Positions 1 through 9,020 of a DNA stretch of 64,000 bases are shown here, in pieces (position 1 is the stretch's first letter; each line of letters starts with the position of its first letter). The notes beneath the pieces were generated by a model. It did not search any database, was not told the DNA's origin, and saw only the letters and a list, made by a program, of their open reading frames with translations. The stretch is from Flavobacterium piscinae (GTDB lineage Bacteria; Bacteroidota; Bacteroidia; Flavobacteriales; Flavobacteriaceae). The stretch lies in NCBI RefSeq assembly GCF_004122145.1, contig NZ_SBKQ01000012.1, positions 1 through 64,000 of the forward strand. The letters are read 5' to 3'. A program made the translations under genes and the position numbers.

Positions 1-1195
1 TCGCTAATGCCGGTGACCACGTTCCGCCCGTTTCAGGGCTATTGCCCAATTGTGTGAATAAATCTACTGCCGGACTTGTTTCACATAAAACAATACTGTT
101 ATCAGTTCCCGCATTGGGGATGGGGTTAATTGTGACTGTGACTGTTGCAGAAGCTGGTGGACATTCAGTAGAGGATTCTACAGTATATGTAAAAACATAA
201 GGACTTCCTGATAATGATAACAACGTTAAATCCAGCGTCCCTAAACTACCGTTGCTCGTAATAAAAGGTCCTGTCCAAACACCAGTATTAAATGGAGTTC
301 CACCTAAAAAGTCAAACAAATCAACAAAATTAGTTGAAGCTAAATCATCCTCACAAAATGAAACAAACCCGTTTGAACCGGCATTATTTTGAGGTTGAAT
401 TGAAACTAATACTTCTAATCTTTCATCACTTTCACAAGGAGGGTCAACAGTTGTAGCATAGTAAGTTTGACCATCAATTAAAGGTGTATTCAACTCTAAT
501 GGTAATGCTGAAGAGCTAGTTAAATACCAATTATTGTTGCCACTGGCATTTAAATCTGCTACAGTTGGAGGATTAGAAAAGTTTTGACAAAAAGTTTGTA
601 TAGCATCTCCATTAGGAACAGGAACAACTCCAACACTCACGAAAACGGATAGTCTTGAAGTTTGACAACCTGTATCGGGATTGGTTTGACTGGCGTAATA
701 AATTGTATTAGGAACTAAAATAGTACTTTGAGCCAAGGGCGAACCACCGCTTGGAACATTATACCATTGTACATTATTTCCAATTGCAATTAAACTGGCA
801 ATCGTTGCTTGACTAGGAAAATCGACACAAACTCCTTGGAAATTTTGACCTGTTGGAGCTGAATAAATTGTTACAACAACCCTAATTCTAGTACCACAAT
901 TACCTCCACTACTGTCTGCAAAATAATCTTCGCCATTCACTAAACCAAGACCTGGAGCTAAAGGTGTAGTAGAAGAATCTGTTGCAAACCAAGCCACCCC
1001 TCCTCCATTATCAATTGCTTGCAAACTAGCAATTGTTGGCGATTGAATATCACAAAAAGTTTGACTTAAGTTAGTAACGGTTGGACATTGAGCAATGACT
1101 GAACTTCCTGTTAACAATAATGCAATCAGTAATAATTTAGAATTAACTAATTTTTTTAAAGCATAAGGAAAAAATATATTGTAAAAATAACCCAT
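1..1195 (-). CDS. Large secreted Ig-type repeat surface protein, N-terminal part (runs off window)
   Basis: The minus-strand frame stays open from an ATG at 1195 to the window edge, giving 398 codons with no stop, so the gene is cut by the window. A long N-terminal extension precedes a hydrophobic segment ending in VIAQC, as in a secreted protein. Repeats of about 80 residues follow, carrying phrases such as QTFC, WYLTSSS, YYAT and AGTDNSIVLCE. These are typical of very large flavobacterial surface proteins with Ig-like repeats that end in a gliding-motility or T9SS C-terminal domain; that end is outside this window. It starts 22 bases after the LysM gene stop, so the two are probably co-transcribed. 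The adhesin role is inferred from the family. Confidence 0.75.
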   Translation of the reverse strand, partial: MGYFYNIFFPYALKKLVNSKLLLIALLLTGSSVIAQCPTVTNLSQTFCDIQSPTIASLQAIDNGGGVAWFATDSSTTPLAPGLGLVNGEDYFADSSGGNCGTRIRVVVTIYSAPTGQNFQGVCVDFPSQATIASLIAIGNNVQWYNVPSGGSPLAQSTILVPNTIYYASQTNPDTGCQTSRLSVFVSVGVVPVPNGDAIQTFCQNFSNPPTVADLNASGNNNWYLTSSSALPLELNTPLIDGQTYYATTVDPPCESDERLEVLVSIQPQNNAGSNGFVSFCEDDLASTNFVDLFDFLGGTPFNTGVWTGPFITSNGSLGTLDLTLLSLSGSPYVFTYTVESSTECPPASATVTVTINPIPNAGTDNSIVLCETSPAVDLFTQLGNSPETGGTWSPALA

Positions 1196-1217
1196 AAACG
1201 CTTGAGTTTATTGTAAT

Positions 1218-3530
1218 TTAATTTGCAATTTTTGTATTGGAGTCTGAATCAAATTGAAGAATATAACCGCCTTTGTTGGAATACCCTCCGCTTAAATCTT
1301 TTAAATAGTGAAATTTATGATTTAACTGTTCTGAAATTTCATCTTTTGCCAATGCTTCAAAACTTTTGTCTTGAAACAATCGAACTAACGCATCAAAAGT
1401 TACATCAAAGCCTTTCAATACTTCATCAGTAGCTTCAAAGTTGAACTTCTTTTTAAATTCCGTTTTGAACTTATTAATTTCATTCAAATTATTACGACTT
1501 GAATAAGAAGGATAAATCGTATTCAATGCTTTGAATCGCATTTCTGAAAAACCTTCTTTTTGAATAGATTCTTTAGGTTCTAATAAAGCCAATTGAATAG
1601 TATACTCTTTAGAATGTTTCAACAAAACTGTAGTCGTATTCAAAATGAGTCCAATCTTGTCCGTGTTGAGCAAAACGAAATTTTTTCTGTTTAAGATAAG
1701 CTCTTTTGTTAATGTTTCATCTTCCAATACATCTTTGCCTGAAATTTTAACGAACCTGGCTTTAGGATAGTTTTCCAAAATAAAATCTTCATTTAAAGCA
1801 CTAACCGCATCACTTACTACCACTAAATTTCCGTTCTTATCGGAAATATATTTTAAAACCATCAATGCTAAATCATTTTTAGACGGTATACTAACAAAGG
1901 TAGTAGCTGATTTTTGAGCACTCTCTTCATAATTCGTAACTACAAATGGAATTCCGTTTTTAGATGTAAACTCACTGATTTTTTCAGTATTTATGCCTTC
2001 TGATTGATAAAACACTGCTTTTGATTGATCTATATTATTTTTCTTGAGTGAAGAAATCTCTGCTTTTCCGTCTTTACTAATTTCAACTTGTACATTTTTC
2101 AATTCAATCATCACACCCATTTTTTGGAGTGAATCTATAGCAAAATTAGCTCCGGCATAAAACTCAATCTCTTTTGTTGCTTCCGGGATAGGATTTTGAA
2201 TAAAACTCAAATATTTTTCGTTGGAAAAGGAAGTAAGAAATGTAATTTCCTTTTTTTCAACTTTATTAATAGTTTTAAGAAGTCCAACTGCCTCAACTTT
2301 GTTCTCAATTGCAGAAGTGTTTTTTGCTTCAACAATCGTTGTTAAAGGTTTTTTAAACTCAGAAACTTTTTCTGACGGCATTTTAATAATAACCCCTGCT
2401 TTTACACCTTCATTTAGTATTGGATTTACTTCTAACAATTTATCTTGCGACACTCCGGCCATTTTTGATAAACCAAACAAGGTCTCTTTTGGTTGAATTT
2501 CATAATCAATCCAATTACTTTTTTCAGATTCTGATTGAACAGCTGTTTTTTCCGTTTGTGTTGATTCCGATTTCTCTACATTTTGAGGTATTGCAACCGC
2601 GACTACTTCTTCAACTTTTTCAACTTTACTAGGTGTTTCAATAATTTCCGGTTCCGATTTAATTTCTTCTTTTAAAGGACTTTTTACAACTTTCTCTTCT
2701 TGTTTTGTTTCTGATTTCTGAACCAAACTTGAAGAAGTTGTTCCTGGAATAACAATTCGTTGACCCGTTTGTAGCATTCTAACTATTTGAGGATTACGTT
2801 GTTCTAATTCATCAATACTTACCCCATATTTTTTTGATAATCCATATTTAGTTTCTCCGGCTTGTACCAAATGAAACTGTCCATTTAAATTATTACTATT
2901 TTGACTATTTTTTACAGGAATTCGCAAGACTTGACCAATTTGTAAAATTCCGGTTAGTGAATTTTCATCCATCAAATCATCCACTGTCAGACCGTATCTT
3001 CTTGAAATCCCATACAAAGTTTCTCCCGGAAGAACTTCATAAGTTATAAATTCTGTTGTTGCTTGATTAGAATTCGAATTTTGTATTTTTGAAGGATTAG
3101 TATCTACACCTCCTCTAATTTCAAGTTGATGACCCGCTTGAAGCATTTTAACAATATGCGGATTTTGTCTTTCCAACTCGCTTATTGAAATACTGAATCT
3201 TCTCGAAAGTCCAAATTTAGTTTCCCCAAATTTCACCTCATGATAAATAATTCCATCTCCCTTTGTATTTGAAATGTTCTCTGCTTTAGAGACTTTAGGT
3301 TGACTTTTTACTGCCGAAACGGGTATCATGAGCACTTGCCCTTCTTTGATTCCATCATAAGAATCTGGATTTAATTGATACAAATCGTTTGGTGTTACTT
3401 TGTATTTTCTGGCAATGGAAGATACTGTTTCGCCTTTAATTACGGTATGTTTAGAAGAATTTTCCTGAGCGAACCCACAAAAAAAAATCAATTGAAAAAC
3501 CATCAAAAACAGTAAAATATGTTTATTCAT
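1218..3530 (-). CDS. LysM-repeat protein with C-terminal periplasmic-binding (PBP1-like) domain
   Basis: The start is taken as the ATG at 3530, which gives a clean signal peptide (MNKHILLFL to FCGFAQ); an ATG at 3545 would add five residues. Five LysM modules are visible over roughly the first 390 residues, each with a G-E-T or K-E-T turn and an N-P or similar C-terminal half. A Lys/Glu/Ser-rich linker lies between the fourth and fifth. The last 340 residues resemble the LivK/type-I periplasmic-binding fold. LysM domains bind peptidoglycan, so the protein probably sits on the wall in the periplasm. This combination is common in Flavobacteria, but its ligand and exact job are unknown to me. 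A terminator separates it from glyA upstream, and the Ig-type gene follows 22 bases after its stop. Confidence 0.85.
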   Translation of the reverse strand: MNKHILLFLMVFQLIFFCGFAQENSSKHTVIKGETVSSIARKYKVTPNDLYQLNPDSYDGIKEGQVLMIPVSAVKSQPKVSKAENISNTKGDGIIYHEVKFGETKFGLSRRFSISISELERQNPHIVKMLQAGHQLEIRGGVDTNPSKIQNSNSNQATTEFITYEVLPGETLYGISRRYGLTVDDLMDENSLTGILQIGQVLRIPVKNSQNSNNLNGQFHLVQAGETKYGLSKKYGVSIDELEQRNPQIVRMLQTGQRIVIPGTTSSSLVQKSETKQEEKVVKSPLKEEIKSEPEIIETPSKVEKVEEVVAVAIPQNVEKSESTQTEKTAVQSESEKSNWIDYEIQPKETLFGLSKMAGVSQDKLLEVNPILNEGVKAGVIIKMPSEKVSEFKKPLTTIVEAKNTSAIENKVEAVGLLKTINKVEKKEITFLTSFSNEKYLSFIQNPIPEATKEIEFYAGANFAIDSLQKMGVMIELKNVQVEISKDGKAEISSLKKNNIDQSKAVFYQSEGINTEKISEFTSKNGIPFVVTNYEESAQKSATTFVSIPSKNDLALMVLKYISDKNGNLVVVSDAVSALNEDFILENYPKARFVKISGKDVLEDETLTKELILNRKNFVLLNTDKIGLILNTTTVLLKHSKEYTIQLALLEPKESIQKEGFSEMRFKALNTIYPSYSSRNNLNEINKFKTEFKKKFNFEATDEVLKGFDVTFDALVRLFQDKSFEALAKDEISEQLNHKFHYLKDLSGGYSNKGGYILQFDSDSNTKIAN

Positions 3531-3580
3531 TTCTTGAATTTGCAATAGTAAATAAAAACTTACGTTTAATTTATAAATTT

Positions 3581-3618
3581 AAAAAAAAACCTTCAGAAGT
3601 TGAATACTCCTGAAGGTT
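3581..3618 (-). terminator. Intrinsic terminator of glyA
   Basis: A hairpin lies just past the glyA stop. The arms AACCTTCAG (3588-3596) and CTGAAGGTT (3610-3618) pair perfectly. The stem extends inward by AGT/ACT across one A-C mismatch, leaving loop TGAAT. Reading on the minus strand, the stem is followed by a run of T, seen as A on the + strand from 3581. It should end glyA transcription before the LysM gene. Confidence 0.85.
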
Positions 3619-3644
3619 GTTATTAAGATTGTTATTAACAATTT

Positions 3645-4919
3645 TTAATAGACAAAAATAGCTCTCTCGCCCATAAAATCATTTACTTCGTTAGCAACTT
3701 CTTCAATGATTTCTTCATTCGTATGATTTTGAATGACACGGTCAATGAATTCAACTACTGTTTCCATATCGTCCTCTATCAAACCTCTCGTTGTAATGGC
3801 AGGTGTTCCCACTCGTATTCCGGAGGTAACAAAAGGTGATTTATCATCAAAAGGAACCATATTTTTATTCACCGTAATTTCTGCTTTAACTAATGCATTT
3901 TCAGCTTCTTTTCCGGTGATGTTTTTGTTTCTTAAATCAATCAACATCATGTGGTTATCTGTTCCTCCTGAAATAATATCATAACCTCTTTTTACAAATG
4001 CTTCCGCCATTGCTTTAGCATTTTTTTGTACTTGCAAAGCATACCTGAAAAATTCGTCTGATAAGGCTTCTCCAAATGCCACCGCTTTTGCAGCAATAAT
4101 ATGCTCTAGAGGCCCGCCTTGATTTCCGGGAAATACAGCAGCATCCAGCAAAGATGACATCATTCTGGTTTCTCCTTTTGGAGTTTTAATTCCGAATGGA
4201 TTTTCAAAATCTTTACCCATCAAAATCATTCCGCCACGAGGTCCACGAAGGGTTTTGTGCGTAGTTGTTGTAATAATATGACAATGCGGAACTGGATCAT
4301 TTAACAAACCTTTGGCAATCAAACCGGCTGGATGTGAAATATCAGCTAACAAAATAGCTCCTACACTGTCGGCAATTTCTCTAAAACGTTTAAAATCCAT
4401 ATCACGAGAATAGGCTGAAGCACCTGCGATAATCATTTTTGGACTTTCTTTTGTAGCAATTTCTTGTATTTTATCGTAGTTCAATCGCCCGGTTTCTTTT
4501 TCAACACCATAAAAAACAGGATTATATAATCTTCCTGAAAAGTTTACCGGAGAACCGTGCGTGAGGTGTCCGCCATGTGATAAATCAAAACCTAAAATCT
4601 TGTCTCCTGGTTTTAAACAAGCAAAAAACACAGCAGTATTGGCTTGCGATCCCGAATGAGGTTGTACATTCGCATACTCAGCACCAAACAAAGCTTTTGC
4701 TCTGTCGATTGCTATCTGCTCCACTTGATCCACCACTTCACAACCGCCATAATAACGTTTGCCCGGATAACCTTCAGCATATTTATTAGTTAAAACAGAA
4801 CCTGCTGCTTCCATCACCTGATCACTCACAAAGTTCTCTGAAGCAATTAATTCCAATCCGTGAATTTGTCTGTCTTGCTCATCTAAGATCAGTTCAAAAA
4901 TTTGTTCGTCGCGTTGCAT
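3645..4919 (-). CDS. glyA: Serine hydroxymethyltransferase
   Basis: This PLP enzyme converts serine and tetrahydrofolate to glycine and 5,10-methylene-tetrahydrofolate in the cytoplasm, the main source of one-carbon units. The 424 residues beginning MQRDEQIF match the usual family length. The longer reading frame from 5012 adds 31 residues unlike the family, so the ATG at 4919 is preferred. Visible signatures are ASENF near 27-30, YPGKRYYGG near 51-59, the substrate region [11 protein letters not shown] near 112-122, and the PLP lysine in [10 protein letters not shown] at about residue 222. It is divergent from fahA, with a possible TAATTTTG -7 box on the minus strand at 4946-4953. A strong terminator follows it. 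Confidence 0.97.
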   Translation of the reverse strand: MQRDEQIFELILDEQDRQIHGLELIASENFVSDQVMEAAGSVLTNKYAEGYPGKRYYGGCEVVDQVEQIAIDRAKALFGAEYANVQPHSGSQANTAVFFACLKPGDKILGFDLSHGGHLTHGSPVNFSGRLYNPVFYGVEKETGRLNYDKIQEIATKESPKMIIAGASAYSRDMDFKRFREIADSVGAILLADISHPAGLIAKGLLNDPVPHCHIITTTTHKTLRGPRGGMILMGKDFENPFGIKTPKGETRMMSSLLDAAVFPGNQGGPLEHIIAAKAVAFGEALSDEFFRYALQVQKNAKAMAEAFVKRGYDIISGGTDNHMMLIDLRNKNITGKEAENALVKAEITVNKNMVPFDDKSPFVTSGIRVGTPAITTRGLIEDDMETVVEFIDRVIQNHTNEEIIEEVANEVNDFMGERAIFVY

Positions 4920-4962
4920 TTGATAATATTTCGTTAAATTGAGTTCAAAATTACGAAAATCG

Positions 4963-4993
4963 TTTGTTAAATTAATAGTTAATAATATATTTG
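4963..4993 (+). promoter_or_regulatory. Promoter for fahA, Bacteroidota type
   Basis: TTTG at 4963-4966 and TATATTTG at 4986-4993 are separated by 19 bases. This fits the Bacteroidota primary-sigma consensus (TTTG or TTG, then TAnnTTTG) very well. Transcription would begin a few bases before 5010, leaving a short leader to the fahA ATG at 5030. That supports starting fahA at 5030 and not at 4991, which lies inside the promoter. Confidence 0.7.
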
Positions 4994-5029
4994 ATTGATA
5001 ATTTTTCAACATTTAATAAACATACAAAC

Positions 5030-6313
5030 ATGCCGATAACAGCAAACAACCCGAACAGAAAATCTTGGATAAATGTTCAAGCAGATAGTGACTTTCCTAT
5101 TCAAAATATACCCTTTGGCGTTTTTTTAACCAAAGATGATATTATAACAATAGGTACACGAATTGGTAATTGTGCTATTGACTTAGGGGCGATGCAACAA
5201 TTAAATTATTTTGAAGGAATTGAATTGACTGACGATATGTTTATGCAAGACACGTTGAATGATTTTATTTCGGATGGAAAAAAAACATGGCGGTTAGTAA
5301 GAAATCGGATTGGAGATTTGTTTGACAGTGAAAATCCTAAACTAAGAGATAATAAAGCTCATCGTGATATCATTATTTTTGACATTAATGAAGTTGAAAT
5401 GCAATTGCCTGTTTTGATTGGGGATTATACGGACTTTTATTCCAGTAAAGAACACGCAACAAATGTAGGTAAAATGTTTCGTGATCCTGAAAACGCGTTA
5501 TTACCCAATTGGTTACACATTCCCGTTGGATATCATGGTAGAAGCTCAACGATAGTTCCGTCCGGTATTCCCATTCATCGTCCAATAGGTCAAACCTTAC
5601 CAAATGGTGATACTCAACCGGTTTTTGGCCCTTCACGCTTGGTTGATTTTGAATTGGAGACAGCTTTCATTACAACTGATGCCAATGTTATGGGAGAAAA
5701 CATTCCAATTTCTGAAGCCGAAGATTATATTTTTGGAATGGTTTTATTAAATGATTGGAGTGCTAGAGATATTCAAAAATGGGAATATGTTCCACTAGGG
5801 CCTTTTTTAGCTAAAAATTTTGCCTCTTCTATATCGCCATGGATAGTCACTATGGACGCCCTTGAACCGTTTAGAACAAAAGGACCTAAACAAGAACCCG
5901 CCCCATTACCCTATTTACAGCAAAAAGGCAAACATGCTTACGATATTAATTTAGAAGTTTATTTAACCCCAAACAATGGAGAACCAAATCTAATCAGTAA
6001 ATCAAATTTTAAGTACATGTATTGGACAATGTCTCAGCAACTAACTCACCACACCTCTAATGGATGTAAAGTCAATTCAGGAGATATGATGGGTTCTGGT
6101 ACAATATCGGGTCCGACACCTGAAAGTTTTGGTTCGATGTTAGAACTTACCTGGGGCGGAAAAAACCCCATAAAATTATCTAACGGAACTGAACGAAAAT
6201 TTGTGGAAGATAATGACACAATTAATATAAAAGGCTACTGTAAAAATAGTCAGGTAAGAATTGGGTTTGGAGAAGTATCCAATAAACTATTACCGGCATT
6301 CGTAAGAAAATAA
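5030..6313 (+). CDS. fahA: Fumarylacetoacetase
   Basis: This enzyme hydrolyses 4-fumarylacetoacetate to fumarate and acetoacetate, the last step of tyrosine catabolism. The 427-residue protein aligns with the eukaryote-like FAH family along its whole length. It has an N-terminal SH3-like domain, then the catalytic core with GDYTDFYSSKEHATNVG near 131-147. Candidate metal ligands are D132, E208, E210 and D242, and the general base is H142. These correspond to D126, E199, E201, D233 and H133 of mouse FAH as I recall them. The C-terminal MGSGTISGPTPESFGSM stretch is also diagnostic. The start at 5030 follows from the promoter at 4963-4993 and the family start. It is monocistronic as far as I can see; hydroxyphenylpyruvate dioxygenase and homogentisate dioxygenase are not in the window. 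Confidence 0.96.
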   Translation: MPITANNPNRKSWINVQADSDFPIQNIPFGVFLTKDDIITIGTRIGNCAIDLGAMQQLNYFEGIELTDDMFMQDTLNDFISDGKKTWRLVRNRIGDLFDSENPKLRDNKAHRDIIIFDINEVEMQLPVLIGDYTDFYSSKEHATNVGKMFRDPENALLPNWLHIPVGYHGRSSTIVPSGIPIHRPIGQTLPNGDTQPVFGPSRLVDFELETAFITTDANVMGENIPISEAEDYIFGMVLLNDWSARDIQKWEYVPLGPFLAKNFASSISPWIVTMDALEPFRTKGPKQEPAPLPYLQQKGKHAYDINLEVYLTPNNGEPNLISKSNFKYMYWTMSQQLTHHTSNGCKVNSGDMMGSGTISGPTPESFGSMLELTWGGKNPIKLSNGTERKFVEDNDTINIKGYCKNSQVRIGFGEVSNKLLPAFVRK

Positions 6314-6390
6314 TAGGTATCCAAAAACATTATCATCCAAAACTATTGTTTTATATTTTTAGTTTTCAACTAAAACGTTAAACTTATATT

Positions 6391-7812
6391 ATGATTCCAA
6401 CCGAGACCATTGTTGCTTTAGCTACACCTTCCGGTGCAGGTGCAATAGCAGTCATACGCCTTTCCGGTAGAGCTGCAATTGCCATTGCTGCAAACATTTT
6501 TGTTTCGGTTTCCGGAAAGGATTTAACAAAACAGAAAACCCATACCATTCATTTAGGACATATTGTTTCGGAAGGAAAAACGTATGACCAAGTTTTGGTT
6601 TCGATTTTTAAAAACCCTAACTCTTACACGGGAGAAGATGTGGTAGAAATTTCGTGTCACGGCTCTACTTTTATTCAGCAACAAATTATACAACTTTTGT
6701 TGCGAATGGGAGCAAAAATGGCTCAACCCGGCGAATTTACGCTTCGTGCATTTTTGAACGGAAAGTTAGATTTATCACAAGCTGAGGCAGTAGCGGATTT
6801 AATTGCCTCAGACAACGAAGCTTCTCATCAAATTGCTATGCAACAAATGCGTGGCGGATTTAGTAATGAAATTGTTCAACTGCGACAAGAATTACTCAAC
6901 TTTGCTTCCTTAATTGAATTAGAATTAGACTTTGCCGAAGAAGATGTGGAATTTGCCGATCGATCACAATTTAATGAACTTTTAAATCGAATTGAATTCG
7001 TGCTGAAACGTCTAATCGATTCGTTTGCGGTGGGTAATGTCATAAAAAACGGCATTCCGATTGCCATCGTGGGCGAACCAAATGTAGGGAAGTCAACCCT
7101 ACTTAATGCTTTATTGAACGAAGAACGTGCCATTGTTTCTGACATTGCCGGAACCACTCGCGACACCATTGAAGATGAATTAGTGATTGAAGGCATTGGT
7201 TTCCGATTTATCGATACGGCAGGAATTCGTGAGACCACTGACCATGTGGAAAGTATCGGTATTAAAAAGACGTTTGAGAAGATTGAGCAGGCTCAGGTGG
7301 TTGTTTATTTGGTTGATAGTTCTCAGTTATCGGTTGTCGGTTCTCAGATGACGGTAGACCACATGAAAAATGAAATTGAACAAATTAGGAACAAATATCC
7401 CAACAAGAAATTGTTGACTGTAATTAATAAAAAAGACTTACTTTCTACTGAAATGCTAAGTAAGTTAGAAACGGAACTCACAACAGTCAACAGACAACAG
7501 TATACACTTTTCATTTCTGCCAAAAACAACATCGGCATCGATGAACTCAAACAAAGGCTGCTCTCTTTTGTAAATACCGGAGCTTTACGAAATAACGAAA
7601 CAATTGTAACGAACTCAAGGCATTATGATTCATTATTAAAAGCGTTGGAAGAAATTCAGAAAGTGAAATGGGGATTGGAAAGTAATCTTTCTTCAGACCT
7701 TATGGCTATTGATATTCGAGAAGCGTTGTTTCACTTTGGTGAAATTACCGGTGAAGTAACGAATGATGAGTTATTGGGGAATATTTTTGCAAATTTCTGT
7801 ATTGGGAAATAA
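6391..7812 (+). CDS. mnmE: tRNA modification GTPase MnmE
   Basis: With MnmG, MnmE makes the (carboxymethyl)aminomethyl modification on U34 of certain tRNAs. The N-terminal tetrahydrofolate-binding domain starts MIPTETIVALATPSG and has the SYTGEDVVEISCHG signature near 78-91. The inserted GTPase domain shows G1 GEPNVGKS at 228-235, G2 TTRDT near 255-259, G3 DTAG at 275-278 and G4 NKKD at 346-349. The protein ends in the diagnostic CIGK, whose cysteine is conserved. The length of 473 is slightly above the usual 450-465. The extra length coincides with two short arrays of 7-bp repeats inside the G domain, at 7324-7358 (residues about 312-323) and 7481-7501 (about 364-370). Both stay in frame. 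Confidence 0.97.
   Translation: MIPTETIVALATPSGAGAIAVIRLSGRAAIAIAANIFVSVSGKDLTKQKTHTIHLGHIVSEGKTYDQVLVSIFKNPNSYTGEDVVEISCHGSTFIQQQIIQLLLRMGAKMAQPGEFTLRAFLNGKLDLSQAEAVADLIASDNEASHQIAMQQMRGGFSNEIVQLRQELLNFASLIELELDFAEEDVEFADRSQFNELLNRIEFVLKRLIDSFAVGNVIKNGIPIAIVGEPNVGKSTLLNALLNEERAIVSDIAGTTRDTIEDELVIEGIGFRFIDTAGIRETTDHVESIGIKKTFEKIEQAQVVVYLVDSSQLSVVGSQMTVDHMKNEIEQIRNKYPNKKLLTVINKKDLLSTEMLSKLETELTTVNRQQYTLFISAKNNIGIDELKQRLLSFVNTGALRNNETIVTNSRHYDSLLKALEEIQKVKWGLESNLSSDLMAIDIREALFHFGEITGEVTNDELLGNIFANFCIGK
7324..7358 (+). repeat. 7-bp tandem array inside mnmE
   Basis: Five 7-base units follow one another: cagttat, cggttgt, cggttct, cagatga, cggtaga. They encode the low-complexity SSQLSVVGSQMTVD segment of the MnmE G domain between G3 and G4. 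As I recall, similar CRGTTNN heptamers are common in flavobacterial intergenic DNA, so this looks like intergenic repeat DNA that has grown inside a gene. Confidence 0.65.
7481..7501 (-). repeat. Second 7-bp tandem array inside mnmE, opposite orientation
   Basis: Three units, caacagt, caacaga and caacagt, run in tandem. Read on the minus strand they become ACTGTTG-like units resembling the first mnmE array, so the two arrays lie in inverted orientation about 120 bases apart. They encode TTVNRQQY after the G4 motif. Confidence 0.55.
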
Positions 7813-7855
7813 TCTTTAACTATCTTTGTGATACTATCAAATGATACTATCATAA

Positions 7856-8812
7856 ATGAAACCACCTTACATCATTACAAATGAAATTGTAACGTTAGTT
7901 GCTTCTATTTCAGAAAAGATTGGAGAAATTAACGCTTCTCATTTATATAAACCTGCTACTGAATTACGAAGGAAAAACCGAATCAAAACCATTCAATCGT
8001 CATTAGAAATTGAGGGCAATACGTTGACCGAAGAACAAATCACAGCTTTATTAGATAACAAAAGAGTTTTAGCATCTCTGAAAGATATTTTAGAAGTTCA
8101 AAATGCCATAAAAATATATGAACAGCTCAACAGTTTCAATCCGTATCAGTTAAAAGATTTAGAAAAAGCTCACAAAATTTTAATGTGTGGTTTGATTGAT
8201 AATGCAGGAAAATTAAGAACTACTAATGTTGGTATCGTAAAAGGCTCAAAAGTAGAACATATTGCACCAAGCGGAACAATGGTAAATGGATTGATGAGAA
8301 ATCTTTTTGATTATCTAAAAAAAGACAACGATTTAATCTTAATCAAAAGTTGTGTTTTTCATTATGAATTTGAATTTATCCATCCCTTTTTAGACGGAAA
8401 CGGAAGAATGGGTAGATTGTGGCAAACGTTGATTCTCATGCAACAATATCCCGTTTTTGAATTTCTACCTATTGAATCACTCATTAAGCAAAAACAAAAT
8501 GACTATTACAACACGTTATCCGAATCTGATAAAAAAGGGAATTCAACACCATTTATCGAATTTATGTTGGAAATAATTTTAGAGTCTTTAGACGGACTTT
8601 TACAATCTCAATCAATCACGCTTCGTACGGAAGACAGAATATTTTTATTTAAAGAAAAAATAGGACAGAATACTTTTAGCAGAAAAGAGTATATGCAGAA
8701 TTTTAAAAATATATCGGCACCCACAGCAAGTCGAGATTTAAAATGGGCAGTTGAACAAAACCTTTTAATTAAATTTGGAGAATTTCGATTAACAGAATAT
8801 CAGTTTAAGTAA
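7856..8812 (+). CDS. Fic family protein (AMP-transferase type, self-inhibited class II)
   Basis: The Fic core motif HPFLDGNGRMGR is intact at residues 176-187, with catalytic H176. Fic enzymes usually transfer AMP from ATP to hydroxyl side chains of target proteins. The N-terminal inhibitory helix motif [S/T]xxxE[G/N] is present as SLEIEG at 49-54, so the protein should be held inactive by its own N-terminus, as in class II Fic proteins. The C-terminal 80 residues look like a winged-helix DNA-binding tail, common in this class. It follows mnmE by about 43 bases and has a possible -7 box TATCTTTG at 7821-7828, so it may have its own promoter. The target is unknown. There is no separate antitoxin, consistent with cis-inhibition. 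Confidence 0.9.
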   Translation: MKPPYIITNEIVTLVASISEKIGEINASHLYKPATELRRKNRIKTIQSSLEIEGNTLTEEQITALLDNKRVLASLKDILEVQNAIKIYEQLNSFNPYQLKDLEKAHKILMCGLIDNAGKLRTTNVGIVKGSKVEHIAPSGTMVNGLMRNLFDYLKKDNDLILIKSCVFHYEFEFIHPFLDGNGRMGRLWQTLILMQQYPVFEFLPIESLIKQKQNDYYNTLSESDKKGNSTPFIEFMLEIILESLDGLLQSQSITLRTEDRIFLFKEKIGQNTFSRKEYMQNFKNISAPTASRDLKWAVEQNLLIKFGEFRLTEYQFK

Positions 8813-8955
8813 CTCATATTTAAATTAATGCTATCGTTATTTTTTGAAACTTTTTCCAATTGATTAGTAGTCGTAACCTTGTTATACTGAAATTTTCAAA
8901 GCAAATTTTTTAGCGGGAAGAAACCTTCATCAATGTATTTTTTGATATAGAAAAC

Positions 8956-8988
8956 TAAAAAAAAATAGGGTTCGAAAACCCTATTTTT
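8956..8988. terminator. Bidirectional intrinsic terminator between fic and dnaK
   Basis: A perfect 12-bp stem, aaaaatagggtt at 8961-8972 with aaccctattttt at 8977-8988, encloses loop cgaa. An A-run on the left gives a T-run for minus-strand transcripts from dnaK, and the T-run on the right serves + strand transcripts from the Fic gene. Confidence 0.85.
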
Positions 8989-9020
8989 ATTACTCCGTTA
9001 TGAGTTATTTTTATTGAAGA

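Noticed and set aside
4991..5029. N-terminal extension of fahA from ATG 4991
   Set aside because: It overlaps the TATATTTG -7 box, so it would not be transcribed from the evident promoter, and it is unlike the family.
6876..7238. 120-residue minus-strand frame inside mnmE
   Set aside because: It is the antisense shadow of a well-conserved gene and has no independent signal.
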